Positions 16,434 through 24,437 of a stretch of 55,739 nt of DNA are shown piece after piece. This DNA comes from Planctomycetota bacterium. Its GTDB lineage: Bacteria > Planctomycetota > UBA1135 > GCA-002686595. Below the pieces are notes generated by a model. That model did no database searches. It had not been told where the DNA came from and saw only the letters and a list, made by a program, of their open reading frames with translations. The position numbers and the translations under genes are program-made. Positions within the stretch are counted from its first letter, which is position 1, and each line of letters begins with the position of its first letter. The DNA is taken from positions 1-55,739 of the forward strand of contig JADLBP010000133.1 in the NCBI GenBank assembly GCA_020847695.1, given 5' to 3'.

Positions 16434-16462
16434 AGTATACAGGTCGACGGGCGAGCGGGAAG
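16434..16462 (-). promoter_or_regulatory. Possible promoter of the carbamoyltransferase/microprotein operon
   Basis: On the minus strand, CTTCCC (16462-16457) and TATACT (16439-16434) are 17 bases apart. The -10 is good and the -35 weak. Transcription would start near 16427, leaving a leader of about 150 bases before the SxtJ-like gene. Confidence 0.4.
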
Positions 16463-16483
16463 CGCGAGCGAACTTCCGGTCCC

Positions 16484-16502
16484 GCGGGAACGGATTTCCC
16501 GC
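16484..16502 (-). terminator. Small hairpin after the HtrA gene
   Basis: GCGGGAA (16484-16490) and TTCCCGC (16496-16502) form a 7-bp stem with a 5-base loop, 6 bases past the protease stop on the minus strand. There is no T-tract, so it is a weak terminator candidate. It lies just upstream of the operon promoter. Confidence 0.35.
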
Positions 16503-16508
16503 GCGGCG

Positions 16509-17804
16509 TCAGCGCAGGGTCAAGACGCCCTTGTAGAGCTCTTCGCTCTGCGAGTACTTCCGGTCGTGGTTGTCGTCGCGGAGCACGTCGATCTCGACCG
16601 CGGTCCCCGCCGGGAACTGACTGAGCCAGGCCGCGAGGGCGACCGCGCTCGAGACGAACACCGGCCGGGCCTCGCCGACCCGCAGCGCTTCGATCAGATC
16701 CTCGGGCTCCAGACCCAAGGCGGCGGCTGGGCCGTCGGGGCAGACGTTGCGCACGCAGAGGAGCGGGAAGTTGCCCACGACGACGCGATCGGTGGTCAGC
16801 CCCGCGCGCTCGTAGAGGATGCCGTCGATCTTGTTCCAAGCCTTCAGCGAGACGTCGAACGTGCGGGCCTTGCGCTCGATCGAGAGCTGGATCGGCGTCG
16901 GCGCGCGCAGCGGCAAGCGCTTCAGGTGGAACTCCTTGGCCGACTCGACGCGCTCGCCGTTCAGGCCGACGACCTTGTCGCCGACTTGCAACCCGGCTTG
17001 GTCGGCGGGCCCCTTCGGCGTGATGCGGCCGATCTCCAGCGTGTCCGCGGCGAGCTCGATGCCGAGGTAGGCGCGCGCGCTCGACGGCGCGAGCAGTTCG
17101 TCCTGCAGCACTTCCTTGATCCGGTCGATCGGGATCGCGAAGCCCATGTTCTCGGCGCGCTGGTTGACGACGGTCGCCATCCCGATCATCTCGCCGAGCA
17201 CGTTGAGCACCGGACCTCCGCTGTTGCCGGGATTGATCGATGCGTCGGTCTGCAGGAGGTCGGGGAAGCGCAGATCCTGGTCGATCGCGAGGTCGCGGTG
17301 GAGCCCCGAGATGATGCCCGAGCTGACGGAGAAGTTCTGACCGAGCGGATTGCCGATCACGATCACGCGCTCGCCGATCATCAAGTCGGAGCTCGTGCCC
17401 ATCGTGACCACCGGGAAGTCCTTCGGTCCGCGGATCTTCAGCAGCGCGAGGTCCTCGCTCGGCACTTCGCTGACGACTTCCGCTTCGTAGAGCGTCTCGT
17501 CGTACTGCGGCGCGAACTGCACGTGCACCTTCGAGGCGCCGGCGATCACGTGACTGTTGGTGACGATGTACCCGCTCTTGTCGATCACGACGCCGGAGCC
17601 GCCGGTCACCAAGGTGCGCGTCGATAGCCCGCGCGTGCTCGCGGGATCGATGTACCAGCCGCCGGGCTTCGCTGCCTCGATGTAGACCACCGAGGGTGAC
17701 GCCGATTGCACGACGCGCACCTCGGGCGTGATCCGTGGGTTGTTCGGATCGGTTTGCAGCGGAACGGGGAGTTGGATCGCCGCGAGAAGCAGGAGCTCGA
17801 GCAT
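16509..17804 (-). CDS. HtrA/Deg-type serine protease with PDZ domain
   Basis: An ATG at 17804 gives 431 aa with a hydrophobic N-terminus (MLELLLLAAIQLPVPL) that is a short signal or anchor. A longer frame upstream is not supported. The catalytic triad is visible: TNSHVI (His85), SEDLALLKI (Asp118) and INPGNSGGPV (Ser195). A PDZ domain follows at ~235-320 (YLGIELAADTLEIG, GPADQAGLQVGDKV). A second, diverged PDZ-like region (~330-420, DGPAAALGLEPEDL) has lost its usual spacing. The role is periplasmic protein quality control or regulated proteolysis. It is monocistronic as far as spacing shows. Confidence 0.9.
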   Translation of the reverse strand: MLELLLLAAIQLPVPLQTDPNNPRITPEVRVVQSASPSVVYIEAAKPGGWYIDPASTRGLSTRTLVTGGSGVVIDKSGYIVTNSHVIAGASKVHVQFAPQYDETLYEAEVVSEVPSEDLALLKIRGPKDFPVVTMGTSSDLMIGERVIVIGNPLGQNFSVSSGIISGLHRDLAIDQDLRFPDLLQTDASINPGNSGGPVLNVLGEMIGMATVVNQRAENMGFAIPIDRIKEVLQDELLAPSSARAYLGIELAADTLEIGRITPKGPADQAGLQVGDKVVGLNGERVESAKEFHLKRLPLRAPTPIQLSIERKARTFDVSLKAWNKIDGILYERAGLTTDRVVVGNFPLLCVRNVCPDGPAAALGLEPEDLIEALRVGEARPVFVSSAVALAAWLSQFPAGTAVEIDVLRDDNHDRKYSQSEELYKGVLTLR

Positions 17805-18104
17805 GGACTGGGTACGCGCGGAGGCGCCGGACGTGAGCTGAGCCTTTGCCCGCGGGGTTTGCCAGCCCGGAATCCGAGCGCGCGCGAGGGCTCGAACGCT
17901 ACGCCCAGTCGAGCAACCGGCGAGCGATCTGCGGCGCACGCCGACGGGCGCGAAGGGCGAGTTCCCTGGGGCTTTCGGGCCTCCGCGGGACCGGACCGGC
18001 GGCGTAGGAGGGCCTAGGCGGGAACGCCGAGCGCAGATCGCCGCGTCGCGCGAAAGACGCCGGGGACGGCGGGGACGGCGGGGCGGCGAAGCGAGTGGGC
18101 GAGA
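17805..18104. other. 300-base non-coding stretch between HtrA gene and tRNA-Val
   Basis: No convincing ORF is seen. An in-frame extension of the protease covers 17805-17939 but has coding-unlike composition and no ribosome site. Near 18059-18082 there is a short direct repeat of GGGGACGGC units. I see no promoter with good -35 and -10 boxes. Confidence 0.5.
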
Positions 18105-18181
18105 TGGTGGGCCATGTAGGACTTGAACCTGCGACCTCTGCTATGTCAAAGCAGCGCTCTAGCCAGCTGAGCTAATGGCCC
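18105..18181 (-). tRNA. tRNA-Val(GAC), CCA encoded
   Basis: The minus strand folds as a standard 77-base tRNA. The acceptor stem GGGCCAT pairs with ATGGCCC, the D arm contains AGCTGGCTA, the anticodon stem CTGCT/AGCAG pairs fully, and the loop TTGACAT has anticodon GAC. The T arm is GCAGG-TTCAAGT-CCTAC with one C/A mismatch. The discriminator A is followed by an encoded CCA. Confidence 0.95.
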
Positions 18182-18281
18182 ACTCGCCGTAGGCGATCGC
18201 GGAACCAGCGGTGTCACCTCGATCGGCTTCACCGTCAGCTCCGGGCCGGAGAGCTTACCGCTCGCTACGACGATGCCAAGG

Positions 18282-18310
18282 GTTTTCTAGCGAGCGAGCG
18301 ACGCTAGACT
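18282..18310 (+). promoter_or_regulatory. Possible promoter of ald
   Basis: GTTTTC at 18282-18287 and TAGACT at 18305-18310 have a 17-base spacer, 55 bases before the ald start. The -10 matches the TAGACT used upstream of rmlA. The -35 is weak. Confidence 0.3.
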
Positions 18311-18365
18311 CTTCGCCCTTCGCATCCGCGCCACGTGCGCAAGGGCCCCCAGCCGAGGAAACGTC

Positions 18366-19487
<1,122 letters not shown>

Positions 19488-19496
19488 GCCGGTCCG

Positions 19497-19518
19497 GCCG
19501 GGCGCCCGCGCGCCCGGC
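19497..19518 (+). terminator. Strong GC hairpin after ald
   Basis: GCCGGGCGC (19497-19505) and GCGCCCGGC (19510-19518) form a perfect 9-bp stem with a CCGC loop, 9 bases after the ald stop. No T-run follows. Confidence 0.55.
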
Positions 19519-19545
19519 GGCACCTGGCTCACGGGACTTGGCCCG

Positions 19546-20361
19546 ATGGAACTCTGGAAGGCGGCGATCCTCGGCCTGGTCGAGGGGCTGACCGAGTATC
19601 TGCCGGTCAGCTCGACCGGACACCTGATCTTGACCGAGCGTTTGCTCGGCATGCAGCAGGGCACCAGCGAGAGCGCCTTCGCGATCTGCATCCAGGCGGG
19701 GGCGATCCTCGCGGTGCTCGGGCTCTACCGGCGCCGCGCGACCGACTGCGTCCGCGGCGTGTTCGGCAAGAGCCCGTCGGGCTTCGCGCTCGCGGTCAAG
19801 CTCGCGCTCGCGTTCTGCCCTGCGGCGGTGATCGGGTTCCTCGCCGACGATTGGATCGAGGCGCGGCTCTTCGGCCTCTGGCCGGTCGCGTGCGCGTGGC
19901 TGCTCGGCGGCATCGTGATCCTGTTCTGGCCGTTGAAACCGATGCGCGCCGGGCGCGGGCTCGAGGAGCTCGGCTTCGGCGCCGCGGTCGTGATCGGGTT
20001 CGCGCAGTGCCTCGCGCTCTGGCCCGGCACGAGCCGCAGTCTCGCGACGATCCTCGGCGGGCTCGGCGTCGGACTCTCGCTCGCGGCGGCGGTCGAGTTC
20101 AGCTTCCTGCTCGGCGTGCTGACGTTGACCGCGGCAACCGCGTACAAGGCGCTGAAGAGCGGTTCGACGATGCTCGACGAGCTCGGCATCGCCGCGGTGC
20201 TCGTCGGCGCGCTGACCGCGTGGGTCGCCGCGGTGATCTCGGTCCGCTGGATGGTCGCGTGGCTCGAACGGCGCGGGATGCAGGTCTTCGGCTGGTGGCG
20301 GATCGCGCTCGGACTGGTCGTGCTCGCGCTGCTCTGGTCGGGTTCGCTGTCCTCGACGTAG
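19546..20361 (+). CDS. uppP: Undecaprenyl-diphosphatase UppP (BacA)
   Basis: This 271-aa polytopic membrane protein is of normal UppP size. It removes a phosphate from undecaprenyl diphosphate to recycle the lipid carrier for peptidoglycan and exported polysaccharides. The two signature motifs are present: EGLTEYLPVSSTGHL (residues ~14-28, catalytic Glu) and PGTSRSLATILGGLG (~164-178, catalytic Ser/Arg). Seven or so hydrophobic helices are visible. The carrier it regenerates would serve the many glycan genes in this window. A methyltransferase gene follows after 9 bases. Confidence 0.97.
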   Translation: MELWKAAILGLVEGLTEYLPVSSTGHLILTERLLGMQQGTSESAFAICIQAGAILAVLGLYRRRATDCVRGVFGKSPSGFALAVKLALAFCPAAVIGFLADDWIEARLFGLWPVACAWLLGGIVILFWPLKPMRAGRGLEELGFGAAVVIGFAQCLALWPGTSRSLATILGGLGVGLSLAAAVEFSFLLGVLTLTAATAYKALKSGSTMLDELGIAAVLVGALTAWVAAVISVRWMVAWLERRGMQVFGWWRIALGLVVLALLWSGSLSST

Positions 20362-20370
20362 CCTCTGGAC

Positions 20371-21183
20371 ATGGCGGACGAACCGCACTCGCGGGAACGG
20401 CGCGGCGCTCGCTCGAGCGCGGCGCTGCGCTTCAACTGGAATCGGATGGCCGAACTCGACGCGCCGGGCTACATCGCGCGCCGCCCGGGCTCGGCGATGC
20501 CGCCGTGGGACAAGGCCGAGTTCCTCGCCGGCGGCCGCGCGATCGTCGAGGCGTGCGCGGCGCGAGTGCGCGAGCTCGGCGGCGAGCTCCGCGGCGCGTC
20601 GGCGCTCGACTTCGGCTGCGGCGTCGGCCGGATGAGCGGCGCGCTGCTCGAACGCTACGACCAGTACGTCGGCGTCGACGTCGCCGAAGCGATGCTCGCG
20701 CGCACCGGCGAGTTCGCGAGCTCGCCTCGAGCGACGTTCGTGCACTCGCCGCGCGGCGATCTCGCGCCGCTCGGCGGACGGCGTTTCGACCTGGTGTGGA
20801 GCTACGTCACGCTGCAGCACGTCCCTCCGGACGACGCCGAGCGGCTGCTCGGCGAGCTCGCGGCGAGCGTCGCGGAAGGCGGATGGCTCTGCGTGCAGGT
20901 CCCGGTGCGCAGCGCGAGCGATCTCGAGCGCATCTTCGGCCGCGCGACGTGGAAGGGCCGGCTGCGTTCCGCGGTTCCGCTCGCTTGGCTCGAGCGTTGG
21001 CGCGCGTGGCGCAACGACGGACCGCGCTGCGACATGTTCGGGCTCGCGCCGGACGTCGTGACCGCGAGCGTGCGCGCGGCCGGGCTCGAGCTCCGCGGCT
21101 CGGACGTCGTCGACGACACGCTCGGGCTGGTGGAGAGCCGCCGCTACTTCGCGACGCGTCCCGCGGCGAGCGCCGTGCGATAG
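20371..21183 (+). CDS. SAM-dependent methyltransferase (class I)
   Basis: This 270-aa protein has a class I methyltransferase core. SAM motif I is SALDFGCGVGRMSGALL, followed by VGVDVAEAMLAR with the acidic residue that binds the ribose. FDLVWSYVTLQHVPPDDAERLL is motif IV of the UbiE/Methyltransf_11 type. The substrate is unknown. It probably forms a unit with uppP, and its last 40 bases overlap the 3' end of the convergent GT gene at 21144-22271. Confidence 0.85.
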   Translation: MADEPHSRERRGARSSAALRFNWNRMAELDAPGYIARRPGSAMPPWDKAEFLAGGRAIVEACAARVRELGGELRGASALDFGCGVGRMSGALLERYDQYVGVDVAEAMLARTGEFASSPRATFVHSPRGDLAPLGGRRFDLVWSYVTLQHVPPDDAERLLGELAASVAEGGWLCVQVPVRSASDLERIFGRATWKGRLRSAVPLAWLERWRAWRNDGPRCDMFGLAPDVVTASVRAAGLELRGSDVVDDTLGLVESRRYFATRPAASAVR

Positions 21184-22271
21184 ACCGCGAGCGTCGCTTC
21201 GGCGGCGCGGCGCCACGTGAAGCGCTCGGCGTGCGCGCGGCCGCGCTCGGCGCGAGCGTCGGCGAGGTCGCGATCGGTGAGCACGTCGACCAGCGCGCGC
21301 GCCGCGCCTTCGAAGTCGTCCGGCGCGACGCACGTCGCCGCGTCCCCGCAGACCTCGGGCAAGCTGCCCGCGTCGGCGACGACCGTCGGCACCCCGGACG
21401 CGAGCGCTTCGAGCGGCGGGATCCCGAAGCCCTCGGCGCGGCTCAGGAAGAGGAACGCGGACGCGCCGGCGTAGAGCTCGCCGAGCTCGCTCTCGTCGAC
21501 CTCGCCGCGCACCTCGACGCGCGCGCGCACCGGAGAATCGGCGAGCGCGCGCTCGAACGTCTCCGCTCCGAGGCCGCGCGCGCCCGCGACGATCCAGCGG
21601 CCCTCGAACCCGGCGCCGACCGCGAGCTCGAACGCTCGCAGCATCGCGAGGTGGTTCTTGCGCAGCTCGACGCGCGCGACGGTCAGCACGTAGCGTTCGG
21701 CGCGCGCGCGCGGTTGCGCCGCGGTCGGCCGCAGCAAGTGGTCGATGCCGAGCGGCACGACGTGGATGCGCTCGGGCTCGACGGGGAAGCAACGCAGCAC
21801 CTGCGCGCGGGTGAACTCCGAAGGCACGATCACGGCGCTCGCGCGCAGCGTCGCGCGCCGTGCGGACTCGGTCATCCGCCGGGAGTTGGCGGGGGTGACC
21901 AGCTCGGGCGACTCGACGTAGATGCAGTCGTGCAGCGTCGCGACCTCGCACGCGTCGCGCACCGGCATCACGTGGGCCTGCGTGTGGTGGAACACGTCGA
22001 CGCCGCCGAGCCAGCGGTCCGCGCCGCCGGCGCTGAGGTGCATCCACGACGCCGCGAGCCGCGAGGGGACGCGGCGACGCCGAAGACGTGCCGGCGCGAC
22101 CGCGGCGTCGAGCGCCGCGCGCTCGCCGGCCGGCTCGCGCCACGTGCTGGCGAACAGTAGGATCTCGTCCTCGACCGCGAGCGCGCCGAGCGCGCGCACG
22201 AGTTCCCTCGTGTACCGCGCGATGCCGTCCGACGCGTGCAGCGCGGCCCGATAGTCGATCCCGATGCGCAT
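21144..22271 (-). CDS. Glycosyltransferase family 4 protein
   Basis: An ATG at 22271 gives 375 aa starting MRIGIDYRAALHASDGIARY. The GIxRYTREL loop is the usual start of mannosyl/rhamnosyl-type GT4 enzymes. The central strand is VLTVARVELRKNHLAMLRAF and the donor site is LSRAEGFGIPPLEALASGVP. On the minus strand a TATGCT hexamer lies 7 bases before the ATG, suggesting a nearly leaderless transcript. The 3' end overlaps the convergent methyltransferase by 40 bases. It is not in an obvious operon, being divergent from the Nudix-like gene. Confidence 0.87.
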   Translation of the reverse strand: MRIGIDYRAALHASDGIARYTRELVRALGALAVEDEILLFASTWREPAGERAALDAAVAPARLRRRRVPSRLAASWMHLSAGGADRWLGGVDVFHHTQAHVMPVRDACEVATLHDCIYVESPELVTPANSRRMTESARRATLRASAVIVPSEFTRAQVLRCFPVEPERIHVVPLGIDHLLRPTAAQPRARAERYVLTVARVELRKNHLAMLRAFELAVGAGFEGRWIVAGARGLGAETFERALADSPVRARVEVRGEVDESELGELYAGASAFLFLSRAEGFGIPPLEALASGVPTVVADAGSLPEVCGDAATCVAPDDFEGAARALVDVLTDRDLADARAERGRAHAERFTWRRAAEATLAVYRTALAAGRVAK

Positions 22272-22441
22272 CCTCGTCAGCATACGCTCGCGCTTCGGCG
22301 GTCGGACTCGCCGCGCACTCGCCGCACGAATCCGTCGGCGAGCGCGGCGCACGGCTGCGGTCGCGTGCGGCGCGCGTTCGCTCGGGACCGACGCGCGAGC
22401 GCGCCTTTTCTGCCCGGGAACCTGACGCTGAGCGCGCGACG

Positions 22442-23284
22442 ATGGACTCGCAAGCGACGCCGGCCGCGGCCCACGAGCTCCTGCTCGCGCTGGACGTTCC
22501 GTTGGAGGCGGTGCGGTTCGAGACGGCGGTCGAGCGCGGCGTCGAGTGGACCGACGAGCGCCGGCAGAGCCTGCTCGCGGTGCTCGAACGCGACCGCGTC
22601 GGCGCTCGCAAGCTCGAACGTCGGCCGGACGGGAGCCTGCCAAGCCTCTATCGGCTGCACGGGGTCCGTCGAGAGGGCGAACGCGTCGCGCTCGAGGTCG
22701 GAACGACCGACTACGCGGAGTACCTCGCGACCAACGTCGCGCATCCCGAGTGGCGCGCGATGTTTGGCTCGCGCGCGCTCGCCGATCCGCTCGGTCTGAG
22801 CGGCGTTCTACTCGAGGGTCGGGGCCGGATCGTGCTCGGTCGCCGTTCGCGCGACCTGCCGGTCGACGCCGGGCGCTGGCACATCGTCCCCGCGGGGCAT
22901 CCGTTCGCGCCGCAGACTCCGCTGGAGGCGCTGCGCGACGAAGCACGCGGCGAGCTCGGGCTCGACGCCGACGAGTTGCTCGACGCGCGCTGCACGGGGA
23001 TCTTCCGCGTAGCGCACAGCGGCAAGCCCGAGCTCGCGTGCTTCGCGCGCACGAACCGCACGCTCGAGGAGCTCGCGTCGCGAGCGCGCAGCGAAGCGTG
23101 GGAGCACGACGAGCTCCTCGGGCTCGCGTGGGAGCCCCGGACGATCGCCGCATGGCTCGCGAACGAGCGCGCGCGCACCGCGCCCGCCGGCCACGGCGCG
23201 GTCCTGTGCGCCGGCCGAGCGAGCTTCGGCGACGCGTGGTGGAGTGAAACGCTCGCGCGCCTCGCGCTCGACGCTCCGCGTTAG
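22442..23284 (+). CDS. Nudix-like protein with degenerate Nudix box
   Basis: An ATG at 22442 gives 280 aa. Residues ~120-200 resemble a Nudix fold: a strand SGVLLEGRGRIVLGRRS, then WHIVPAGHPFAPQTPLEALRDEARGELGLD where the box G-x5-E-x7-REUxEExGU should lie. Only the GELGL end and one Glu fit. The first Glu is Gln and the Arg is Asp, so metal-dependent hydrolysis may be weak or lost. The N-terminal ~110 residues are of unknown fold. Similar full-length proteins occur as unclassified NUDIX-family members in planctomycetes, from my memory of such genomes. Function uncertain. Confidence 0.6.
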   Translation: MDSQATPAAAHELLLALDVPLEAVRFETAVERGVEWTDERRQSLLAVLERDRVGARKLERRPDGSLPSLYRLHGVRREGERVALEVGTTDYAEYLATNVAHPEWRAMFGSRALADPLGLSGVLLEGRGRIVLGRRSRDLPVDAGRWHIVPAGHPFAPQTPLEALRDEARGELGLDADELLDARCTGIFRVAHSGKPELACFARTNRTLEELASRARSEAWEHDELLGLAWEPRTIAAWLANERARTAPAGHGAVLCAGRASFGDAWWSETLARLALDAPR

Positions 23285-23290
23285 TCGAGG

Positions 23291-23306
23291 CCGCGAGCTC
23301 TCGCGG
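23291..23306. terminator. Short hairpin between convergent genes
   Basis: CCGCGAG (23291-23297) and CTCGCGG (23300-23306) make a 7-bp stem with a 2-base loop, just after the Nudix-like gene and in the 138-base gap before the convergent amidase. It could act in either direction. Confidence 0.35.
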
Positions 23307-23422
23307 CGCGTCGGCCGTCGCTCGACGGCGCGCTCGGAGCTCACGCGCGACCGACGGCCGAGCCGGGGCGGCACCCGCAGACGTCCGGCTGCGCTCGCCG
23401 CGGCGGCGCGCCGTCGCGTCGG

Positions 23423-24400
23423 TCAGCGGTGCTTCTTCACCCAGTCGAACAGGAACGGGCCCGGGCACTCGCTCCCGGTGAACTCCGTGTGCGCGAACAG
23501 CCGGTTCGCGGCGATCGGGAAGCGCGCTCGCAGGTCGGCGACCAGGAGCTCCAGCGACTTCAGCGCCGCCGGCGTCGGCGGCCGGCGCTGGAAGTCGCCG
23601 AGCATGCAGATCCCGATGTTCTGCGTGTTGTTCGAGCCGTCCTTGCCGCCGGCGTGCGCACCCTGCCACTTGAGCTCGCGCCCCTCGAAGATGCGGCCGC
23701 CCGAGTCGATCAAGAAGTGGTAGCCGATGTCACCCCAGGTGTGACCGGTCTCCATGTGGAACTTCTGGATCAGGCGCAGCGTGTGCGCCGAGTCCTCGAC
23801 CGAGCCGCCCTTGCCGTCGCTCGACTCCTCCGCGGAGTGGTGGAGCGTGATCCGGCTCCATTGCCCCTTCAGCGGCGTCAGGCGGCTCGGCACCGGGCTC
23901 AGCGCGCCCCAGCGCGAGCGATCGATCACCACCAACGCGGGCTTCGCCGCGGACGGCTTGGTCAAGGTCGCGAGCAAGCTCTCCGACGCGCGCAGACCGA
24001 TCTGTGCGCGCGCGGTCTGCCCCGGCATCAGCGTGTTGCGCGAGAGCAGCGAGCGGAAGCCGTCGCGCGCCGCCTCCAAACGGACCCGCAGCGCGTCGTG
24101 CGGCACGTTGGCGCGTTCGGCGTCGCGTTGCGCGAACGTGACGCGTCCTTCGTGGAGCTGGAGCTCGAGCTCGATCCGGAACTCCGGCGTGCGCTGCGAC
24201 TGCGGCGTGTCGAGCCAGCTCTCGATGTTCTCGAGCTTCTGCCACGACAACGGGCCGGTGAGATCGGGACCCGGTTCCTCGACGGCGACCGGGGGCGGTT
24301 GCTGCGGCAACTTCGACGACGACGTGCAGGCGGCGACGAAGCACAACAGAATCGAGACCAGCGAGAGGCTATGGGCAGCGCGAGACCTGCGTACTTGCAT
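23423..24400 (-). CDS. Lipoprotein N-acetylmuramoyl-L-alanine amidase (PGRP/Amidase_2 fold)
   Basis: An ATG at 24400 gives 325 aa. The N-terminus is a lipoprotein signal with lipobox FVAAC (Cys25). After a ~150-residue linker comes an amidase_2/PGRP domain: RITLHHSAEES (zinc His), GDIGYHFLIDSGGRIFEGR, GAHAGGKDGSNNTQNIGICML and FAHTEFTGSECPG (zinc His and the Cys/Ser ligand position). It would cleave the amide between MurNAc and the peptide stem, or recognise muropeptide, from a membrane-anchored position. Its start lies 24 bases from the divergent TPR peptidase gene, and its promoter appears to lie inside that gene. Confidence 0.88.
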   Translation of the reverse strand: MQVRRSRAAHSLSLVSILLCFVAACTSSSKLPQQPPPVAVEEPGPDLTGPLSWQKLENIESWLDTPQSQRTPEFRIELELQLHEGRVTFAQRDAERANVPHDALRVRLEAARDGFRSLLSRNTLMPGQTARAQIGLRASESLLATLTKPSAAKPALVVIDRSRWGALSPVPSRLTPLKGQWSRITLHHSAEESSDGKGGSVEDSAHTLRLIQKFHMETGHTWGDIGYHFLIDSGGRIFEGRELKWQGAHAGGKDGSNNTQNIGICMLGDFQRRPPTPAALKSLELLVADLRARFPIAANRLFAHTEFTGSECPGPFLFDWVKKHR

Positions 24401-24408
24401 GGTCCTCG

Positions 24409-24437
24409 GAGATACATTAGCGCCATGCTTCGAGCAA
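24409..24437 (-). promoter_or_regulatory. Promoter of the amidase, inside the divergent gene
   Basis: On the minus strand, TTGCTC (24437-24432) and TATCTC (24414-24409) have a 17-base spacer. The ATG at 24400 is 8 bases past the -10, so the mRNA would be leaderless or nearly so. The -35 and part of the spacer lie in the first codons of the divergent TPR peptidase gene. Confidence 0.4.

Noticed and set aside
13093..16536. A 1147-codon plus-strand frame opposite the carbamoyltransferase operon
   Set aside because: The opposite strand has conserved catalytic motifs. This frame has none.
18059..18082. Short direct repeats of GGGGACGGC
   Set aside because: Only two or three units, GC-rich and irregular. 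Not a CRISPR, not a clear regulatory array.
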